Origin: Thermoplasmata archaeon | Lineage (GTDB): Archaea > Thermoplasmatota > Thermoplasmata > Lutacidiplasmatales > UBA184 | Assembly: GCA_030040625.1 (NCBI GenBank) | Contig: JASHTI010000134.1 | Location: 1 to 18,767, forward strand | Length of the DNA: 18,767 nucleotides | Direction of reading: 5' to 3' | In this document: positions 15,059 through 18,767 of the stretch, piece after piece | Numbering within the stretch: position 1 is the first letter of the stretch | How the letters are laid out: each line of letters begins with the position of its first letter | Program-made: the position numbers and the translations under genes | The notes under the pieces: model-generated | What the model was told of the DNA's origin: nothing | Databases searched by the model: none | Seen by the model: the letters and a program-made list of their open reading frames with translations, nothing else

Positions 15059-16312
15059 ATGATCCGCGCCTCCTTGGTGGTTCGCGGGCTCGCCGAAGCG
15101 GCGACGCTCGCCCGCGGCCCGGTCCCTCGGACCGGAGCGGCGATGGCCGAGCTCGGTTCGATACCGGACGCGGCGATCGCGATCGACGGGCCGCGGTTCG
15201 CCTGGGCGGGACCGGCGCGGCGTCTCCGTGCCGAGGTGCGGCTGCGGCCCGGCGCGGTCGTCGTGGAGGGGAACGGGGGCCTCGCGGTCCCCGGCTTCGT
15301 CGACCCCCACACCCACGTCCTCTTCGCCGGGGACCGCGCGGGGGAGCTCGCGCTCAAGGCGGCGGGCGCCAGCTACACCGAGATCGCGCGGGGCGGGGGC
15401 GGCCTGTACGCGACGGTCCGCGCGACCCGACGCGCCTCGGCGGGGGAACTGCTCCGGGCGACCGCCGCCCGCCTCGGGCGGATGGCCGCGCTGGGGACGA
15501 CCACGGTCGAGGTGAAGAGCGGCTACGCCCTCACGCACGCCGGGGAGCTGCGGCTCCTCGCCCTCGTCCCGCGGCTCGCCCGGCGAACGGGTCTCCGACT
15601 GGTCGCCACCTACCTGGGAGCTCACGCGGTCCCCCCGGAGCGGGCCGCCGCGCCGAGGAGCTACGTCCGGGAGATCGTCGCGCGGACGCTGCCGGCGGTC
15701 GCCCGCCAGGGAGTCGCCCGGTTCTGCGACGTCTTCTGCGAACCCGGCTTTTTCGGGCCCGCGGACGCCGAGCGGATCCTCCGGGCCGGCCAGGCGCTCG
15801 GGCTCGCCGCCAAGATCCACGCCGACGAGTTCGTCCCGAGCGGCGGGGCCCGGCTCGCCGCGCGGCTCGGCGCCGCGAGCGCCGACCACCTCCTCACCAC
15901 CCCGGCGGCCGATCGGAGGCGGTTGGGGGCCGCGGGGGTCCCCGGCGTGGTCCTCCCCTGGACGGCGTTCGCCTCCTCGGCCGCCCGCCGCAGCCCGGCG
16001 CGGGAGCTGGTCGACGCGGGGGTGCCGGTCGCGCTCGGGACCGACTGCTCCCCCGCGACCTGGGTCGAGGGGATGCCCGGGGTCCTCGCCGCCGCCGTCC
16101 ACGGCGGGCGCCTCTCGCCGGCCGAGGCGCTGACGGCCGCGACCGTCAACGCTGCGGCGGCGCTCCGGTTGACGGACGCCGGGACGATCGCGCCCGGCCG
16201 GCCGGCGGACCTCGCGGTCTTCCCGGTCCGCTCCACCGGCGAGCTCGGCTACCGCTTCGACCTCCGGCCGGAGGTCGTTTTCCGTCAGGGAAAACCGATT
16301 TCTCCGCCGTAA
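15059..16312 (+). CDS. hutI: Imidazolonepropionase
   Basis: HutI hydrolyses 4-imidazolone-5-propionate to N-formimino-L-glutamate, the third step of histidine degradation, in the cytoplasm. This 417-residue amidohydrolase shows PGFVDPHTHVLFAGDRAGE (His84, His86), GGGGLYATVRATR, TTTVEVKSGYAL, YLGAHAVP (His189), CDVFCEPGFF, KIHADEF (His253), SADHL (His277) and ALGTDCSPATW (Asp329). These are the metal ligands and substrate-binding stretches of the family. The ATG at 15059 is 1 nt past the rnz stop, so the two genes are translationally linked despite unrelated roles. No histidine ammonia-lyase (hutH), urocanase (hutU) or formiminoglutamase gene is in the window, so the rest of the pathway must be elsewhere or absent. 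Confidence 0.95.
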   Translation: MIRASLVVRGLAEAATLARGPVPRTGAAMAELGSIPDAAIAIDGPRFAWAGPARRLRAEVRLRPGAVVVEGNGGLAVPGFVDPHTHVLFAGDRAGELALKAAGASYTEIARGGGGLYATVRATRRASAGELLRATAARLGRMAALGTTTVEVKSGYALTHAGELRLLALVPRLARRTGLRLVATYLGAHAVPPERAAAPRSYVREIVARTLPAVARQGVARFCDVFCEPGFFGPADAERILRAGQALGLAAKIHADEFVPSGGARLAARLGAASADHLLTTPAADRRRLGAAGVPGVVLPWTAFASSAARRSPARELVDAGVPVALGTDCSPATWVEGMPGVLAAAVHGGRLSPAEALTAATVNAAAALRLTDAGTIAPGRPADLAVFPVRSTGELGYRFDLRPEVVFRQGKPISPP

Positions 16313-16325
16313 CTCCGTCAGCATG

Positions 16326-16334
16326 TTCAAATAG
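16326..16334 (+). promoter_or_regulatory. TATA-like element for the 71-residue repeat protein
   Basis: TTCAAATAG is an AT-rich island just after the hutI stop, centred about 36 nt before the ATG at 16366. Transcription from it would start near 16354, leaving a leader of about 12 nt that can carry the GGTGAGG ribosome binding site at 16353-16359. Confidence 0.5.
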
Positions 16335-16365
16335 AGGGCCTATTCTCTCGCCGGTGAGGACGGCC

Positions 16366-16581
16366 ATGGCGGAGCGTGTTGGCAAGGAGCAGGTCAAGCG
16401 AGAGAAGGGTTACCTGTACTATCTCGGCAAGGACGGGTATCTCTGGAAGACACCGACGAAGCTCAACAAGTCGGGGAAGAAGGCGCGGGTCGGCACCGAG
16501 AAGGTCACCCGCCAGGACGGCTACATGTATTTCCTCGACAAGAAGGGTTTCGTCTCGCGCGCCAAGATGAAGAACGCCTGA
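16366..16581 (+). CDS. Small basic protein with a duplicated motif
   Basis: I do not recognise a characterised family for this 71-residue protein. It is Lys-rich and consists of two copies of one unit. Residues 5-32 begin VGKEQVKREKGYLYYLGKDG and residues 42-69 begin VGTEKVTRQDGYMYFLDKKG. Ungapped, they share 12 of 28 positions, with a conserved GYxYxLxKxG core. A basic linker, TKLNKSGKKA, joins them. Each unit could form a small beta-hairpin. No cysteines, signal peptide or membrane segment are present, so it is probably cytoplasmic; the charge would suit binding nucleic acid or ribosomes, but that is a guess. The ATG at 16366 is preferred over a GTG at 16354 because GGTGAGG lies at a good distance ahead of it. 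A very stable hairpin follows the gene. Confidence 0.8.
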   Translation: MAERVGKEQVKREKGYLYYLGKDGYLWKTPTKLNKSGKKARVGTEKVTRQDGYMYFLDKKGFVSRAKMKNA

Positions 16582-16602
16582 ACGGGCGATCCCTAACCCC
16601 TC

Positions 16603-16633
16603 GGCGAGGGGCCTTCGGGCCCCTCGCCCCTTT
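16603..16633 (+). terminator. Perfect 11-bp UUCG-capped hairpin
   Basis: An 11-bp perfect stem (16603-16613 with 16618-16628) is closed by the tetraloop UUCG on a C-G pair, one of the most stable RNA loops known. It begins 21 nt after the stop of the 71-residue protein gene. It is followed by CCTTTC and, 10 nt further on, TTTT. The position suggests transcription termination or 3'-end protection. The U-run is weak for a classical terminator, so an RNA-stability role is equally possible. Confidence 0.65.
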
Positions 16634-16643
16634 CAACCTGCCG

Positions 16644-16651
16644 TTTTGTAG
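16644..16651 (+). promoter_or_regulatory. Weak TATA-like element for the zinc-ribbon gene
   Basis: TTTTGTAG is centred about 44 nt before the ATG at 16692. A transcript starting about 25 nt downstream would have a 15-20 nt leader containing the GGAGGT at 16678-16683. The match to the TATA consensus is weak. Confidence 0.3.
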
Positions 16652-16677
16652 CTCCGGCGGCTCGCCGGGCGCTCTCC

Positions 16678-16683
16678 GGAGGT
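16678..16683 (+). promoter_or_regulatory. Strong ribosome binding site
   Basis: GGAGGT is a full match to the anti-Shine-Dalgarno complement and is placed 8 nt before the ATG at 16692. It is the best such site in the window and is the main reason for calling a 56-residue reading frame a gene. Confidence 0.65.
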
Positions 16684-16691
16684 CTCCGCGC

Positions 16692-16862
16692 ATGCCGTGC
16701 CGCAACGACCCGGACGATCCACGACGTTGTGAACGCTGCGGAGCCTTTCTGTGGGTCGCCGAGGAGGGCCTCTTCTGCGGCGACTGCGGGGTGCTGATGC
16801 CCTGCTCGATGCGGCTGCGGCCGCTGCCCCCGCCGACCGCCCCTGAGGCGTCCTCCGACTGA
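16692..16862 (+). CDS. Small zinc-ribbon protein (56 residues)
   Basis: This short reading frame encodes a 56-residue protein with two CxxC knuckles, CERCG (Cys13, Cys16) and CGDCG (Cys29, Cys32), separated by the aromatic/acidic stretch AFLWVAEEGLF. This is the layout of a single zinc ribbon. Further cysteines at 3 and 38 flank it. The C-terminus is Pro-rich (RLRPLPPPTAPEASSD). Support comes from the perfect GGAGGT site 8 nt upstream and the paired CxxCG motifs, which are unlikely by chance. Archaea have many small CxxCG zinc proteins of mostly unknown role. The gene follows the hairpin at 16603-16628 and probably forms its own transcript. No specific function can be assigned. Confidence 0.65.
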   Translation: MPCRNDPDDPRRCERCGAFLWVAEEGLFCGDCGVLMPCSMRLRPLPPPTAPEASSD

Positions 16863-17013
16863 GCCGGCGGGGTGCCGGGGGCGACGTTGGGCCGTCCCGG
16901 GGCCGATCGTCGCGGATCGGACGCGGGGACGCGCTCCGGAGCTTACGGAGGAAAGCATTCGACGGCTCCGGTCCGGCCCGGGCGGCTCCGGCCGGGCGTT
17001 TCGGACCGAGCGC
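16863..17013 (+). other. Non-coding spacer with nested hairpin
   Basis: No credible gene is seen here; open frames on both strands lack domains and ribosome binding sites. The region holds a nested inverted repeat: GGTCCG (16970-16975) pairs with CGGACC (17002-17007), and directly inside it GCCCGG (16976-16981) pairs with CCGGGC (16992-16997). Smaller ones are the palindrome GCTCCGGAGC (16933-16942) and CGGAG/CTCCG (16946-16950 with 16966-16970). These may end the zinc-ribbon transcript. CGGAGGAAAGC at 16946 recalls part of a conserved RNase P RNA block, but the other blocks were not found. Confidence 0.5.
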
Positions 17014-17020
17014 AGATATA
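17014..17020 (+). promoter_or_regulatory. TATA box for the nrdJ leader RNA
   Basis: AGATATA is a good TATA match in GC-rich surroundings. About 25 nt downstream of its centre, transcription would start near 17040-17043. That is roughly 180 nt ahead of the nrdJ ATG and coincides with the left arm of the terminal helix predicted in the RNA. I see no TATA box nearer to nrdJ. Confidence 0.6.
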
Positions 17021-17039
17021 CCGGAGCGATGTAGGCCCG

Positions 17040-17209
17040 CCTCGGAGGGTTTTCGACGTGCTCTATCCCGCGTTTTCCCCATCTCCGGCCGTGAGCGGAG
17101 GGCTTGGAACGCCCGCCTCCCGAGGGCGTTCCGCTCCCTGCTGCCGTCCGGCTTAGGCCCCATCGGGTCCTAGCGCGGGAAGCCGAGCTCGCCCCGAGCC
17201 CCCCCGAGG
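17040..17209 (+). ncRNA. Candidate structured leader RNA or ncRNA upstream of nrdJ
   Basis: This gene-free stretch can fold into a closed multi-hairpin RNA. Its ends pair: CCUCGGAGGG (17040-17049) with CCCCCCGAGG (17200-17209), nine pairs and one A-C mismatch. Inside are four hairpins: 17083-17087/17096-17100; a perfect 9-bp stem 17106-17114/17124-17132; an arm 17149-17154/17180-17185 with inner stems AGG/CCU (17155-17157/17169-17171) and CCC/GGG (17159-17161/17165-17167); and GCUCG/CGAGC (17187-17191/17195-17199). The closing helix covers GAGG (17206-17209), the likely ribosome binding site for nrdJ at 17220. It could be a regulatory leader or a separate small RNA. It matches no RNA family I recognise; the fold was made by hand in GC-rich sequence, so false helices are a real risk. 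Confidence 0.4.
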
Positions 17210-17219
17210 AAACATCGTC

Positions 17220-18767
17220 ATGGCGGTCTCAAAGAAGCGCACGGTGCCCGGCGAGGAGGCGGCGGTACGGCCGCCCGCGCGGACGGGTCGCGAGGCGATC
17301 GAGCTCCCGCGGCTGGTGCCGGCGGGCAAGACAGCGTTCGACACGGTGGACTGGCGCAGCCACGACGCCGCGATCAAGAGCGCGGACGGCAAGGTGATCT
17401 TCGAGCAGAAGGGGATCCGCGCGCCGAAGCCCTGGAGCGAGACGAGCGTCAACATCGCGGCGTCGAAGTACTTCCGCATCATCGACGGACGCCGCGAGAA
17501 CTCCATCGACGGGATGATCCGGCGGGTCTGCCACTGGATCGCCCAGCAGGCGCTGACGCTCGGCTACCTCGACACGGCCGGCGAGAGCTCGACGTTCGAG
17601 GAGAACCTCACCTACCTCATGGTCCAGCAGATGGCGGCGTTCAACAGCCCGGTCTGGTTCAACGTCGGCGTCCGCGAGCCGCCGCAGTGCTCGGCGTGCT
17701 TCATCCAGTCGGTCGCCGACGACATGGACTCGATCCTGGCCCTGGCGACGAGCGAGGGCCGCCTGTTCAAGGGCGGGAGCGGGACCGGGACGAACCTCTC
17801 CCCGCTGCGGGGGAGCCACGAGCGGCTCGCCGGCGGGGGCATCGCCTCGGGACCGGTCTCGTTCATGCGCGCGTTCGACGCGCTCGCCGGTGTGATCAAG
17901 AGCGGCGGGACGACGCGGCGCGCGGCGAAGATGGTGATCCTGAACATGGATCACCCGGACATCGTCGACTTCATCGACTCGAAGGTCCGCGAGGAGGACA
18001 AGGCCGCTGCCCTGATCCGCGAAGGCTACTCGTCGAACTTCGACGGCACGGAGCCGGACTCGGCCTACGCCTCGATCGCCTACCAGAACGCGAACCACTC
18101 GGTCCGGATCCCGGACGCCTTCATGGACGCCGTCCTGCGCGACGGCCCCTGGTCGACGTTCCAGCGGACCGACCACGGCGTCGCCGGGACGTTCAAGGCC
18201 CGCGACCTCTGGCGCAAGCTCGCCGTCGCCGCGTGGCGGTGCGGCGACCCCGGCGTCCAGTTCGACGACATCACCAACGACTGGCACACCTGCCCGAACT
18301 CCGGCCGGATCAACGCCTCGAACCCGTGCAGCGAGTACCTGTTCCTGGACGACTCGGCGTGCAACCTCGCCTCGCTGAACCTGATGAAGTTCCTCGCGCC
18401 GGACGGCGCCTTCGACGCGCCGACGTTCGTGGCGGCGGTCCGCACGATGATCCTGGCGATGGAGGTCGTCGTCGACGCCTCCAGCTACCCGACGGCGGCG
18501 ATCGCCCAGAACTCCCACGACTACCGGCCCCTCGGGCTCGGCTACGCGAACCTCGGCTCGCTGCTGATGCACTACGGCCTCGCCTACGACTCGGAGGGCG
18601 GCCGCGCGCTCGCGGGCGCGATCAGCGCCCTGCTGTCGGCGGAGGGCTACCGCACCTCGGCGGAGATCTCCCGGCGCATCGGTCCGTTCCCGGGGTTCGA
18701 GAAGAACCGGGCCCCGATGCTCCGCGTGATGGGCAAGCACGCCCGCGCCGCCGAGCAGATCCGCACG
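17220..18767 (+). CDS. nrdJ: B12-dependent (class II) ribonucleotide reductase, 5' part
   Basis: Class II ribonucleotide reductase makes deoxyribonucleotides using adenosylcobalamin as radical source, without oxygen dependence. The frame stays open to the window edge (516 residues seen; long-type members are roughly 750-1000), so the gene is cut by the window and not truncated biologically. Key stretches are NSPVWFNVGV; PPQCSACFIQSV with Cys157 and Cys160, one probably redox-active; FKGGSGTGTNLSPLR; GGTTRRAAKMVILNMDHPDI; and NPCSEYLFLDDSACNLASLNL. In the last, Asn368, Cys370 and Glu372 form the active site, with Cys370 the thiyl-radical cysteine and Cys381 a likely redox partner. The N-terminal 35 residues are not conserved. 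The ATG at 17220 follows GAGG at 17206-17209 and a 180-nt structured leader. Confidence 0.95.
   Translation, partial: MAVSKKRTVPGEEAAVRPPARTGREAIELPRLVPAGKTAFDTVDWRSHDAAIKSADGKVIFEQKGIRAPKPWSETSVNIAASKYFRIIDGRRENSIDGMIRRVCHWIAQQALTLGYLDTAGESSTFEENLTYLMVQQMAAFNSPVWFNVGVREPPQCSACFIQSVADDMDSILALATSEGRLFKGGSGTGTNLSPLRGSHERLAGGGIASGPVSFMRAFDALAGVIKSGGTTRRAAKMVILNMDHPDIVDFIDSKVREEDKAAALIREGYSSNFDGTEPDSAYASIAYQNANHSVRIPDAFMDAVLRDGPWSTFQRTDHGVAGTFKARDLWRKLAVAAWRCGDPGVQFDDITNDWHTCPNSGRINASNPCSEYLFLDDSACNLASLNLMKFLAPDGAFDAPTFVAAVRTMILAMEVVVDASSYPTAAIAQNSHDYRPLGLGYANLGSLLMHYGLAYDSEGGRALAGAISALLSAEGYRTSAEISRRIGPFPGFEKNRAPMLRVMGKHARAAEQIRT

Noticed and set aside
17029..17034. ATG immediately followed by TAG, a possible start-stop regulatory codon pair after GGAG
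   Set aside because: It lies between the TATA box and the predicted transcription start, so it is probably not transcribed.
16863..17200. RNase P RNA or SRP RNA in the region before nrdJ
   Set aside because: CGGAGGAAAGC at 16946, TGTAG at 17030 and CCGGCTTA at 17148 recall fragments of conserved blocks, but the remaining signature blocks (ACAGAA of RNase P; the GGAA-loop helix 8 of SRP on either strand) were not found. A covariance-model search would settle it.
17040..17219. Classical cobalamin riboswitch ahead of the B12-dependent reductase
   Set aside because: I see no B12-box-like conserved core, and this class is essentially bacterial; the structured RNA is reported without a class name.
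1..18767. tRNA, rRNA, CRISPR arrays, insertion sequences or integration sites
   Set aside because: No T-arm consensus in a cloverleaf context, no regularly spaced repeats, and no transposase or integrase reading frame were found on either strand by eye.

Overview
ORGANISM. The window reads as a chromosomal segment of a high-GC archaeon, most likely a member of the Thermoplasmatota. Directly visible archaeal markers are a complete A-type (archaeal/vacuolar-like) ATP synthase gene set with subunits A, B, C, D, E, F, H, I and a short two-helix K, and several TATA-box promoters about 25-30 nt ahead of start codons. An intein in the Walker A loop of subunit A and a B12-dependent class II ribonucleotide reductase also fit; the Walker A intein is known from Thermoplasma and Pyrococcus. 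The lineage is an inference; no rRNA or tRNA is present to confirm it. LAYOUT. 1-183: possible tail of an upstream gene, then spacer. 184-1448: a convergent pair, OsmC-like (+) and DUF72 (-), whose stop codons overlap. 1580-2357: a 2x[4Fe-4S] ferredoxin followed by a small START/SRPBCC-like protein. 2427-10397: A-ATPase genes atpF-A-B-D-H-I on the plus strand, with a 459-residue LAGLIDADG intein inside atpA. 10381-12248: atpK-E-C on the minus strand, converging on atpI with a 17-bp overlap. 12340-14044: a minus-strand pair, a membrane-anchored DUF929 thioredoxin-like protein with a CPYC motif, then a VKOR-family quinone-linked disulfide oxidase. 14155-16312: rnz (tRNase Z) and hutI (imidazolonepropionase), 1 nt apart. 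16366-16862: a 71-residue basic protein made of two copies of one motif, a perfect UUCG-capped hairpin, and a 56-residue zinc-ribbon protein. 16863-17219: a 357-nt non-coding region with strong predicted RNA structure. 17220 to the edge: the first 516 residues of the B12-dependent ribonucleotide reductase. HOW THE GENES WORK TOGETHER. The centre of the window encodes the whole rotary ATP synthase: A3B3 head (A, B), central stalk (D, F, C), peripheral stalks (E, H) and membrane motor (I, K). The conventional archaeal order (H-I-K-E-C-F-A-B-D) is broken into two opposed transcription units, as if the K-E-C block had been inverted and placed after I. AtpA is inactive until its intein is removed, because the insertion lies between the Lys and Thr of the P-loop. 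DUF929 and VKOR together look like an extracytoplasmic disulfide-forming module. BEST CANDIDATES FOR SOMETHING UNDESCRIBED: the structured RNA between a TATA box at 17014 and the nrdJ start, whose ends can pair and cover the probable ribosome binding site; the duplicated-motif 71-residue protein; and the DUF929 protein, which carries a helix-turn-helix-like cytoplasmic end on a membrane-bound thiol domain.
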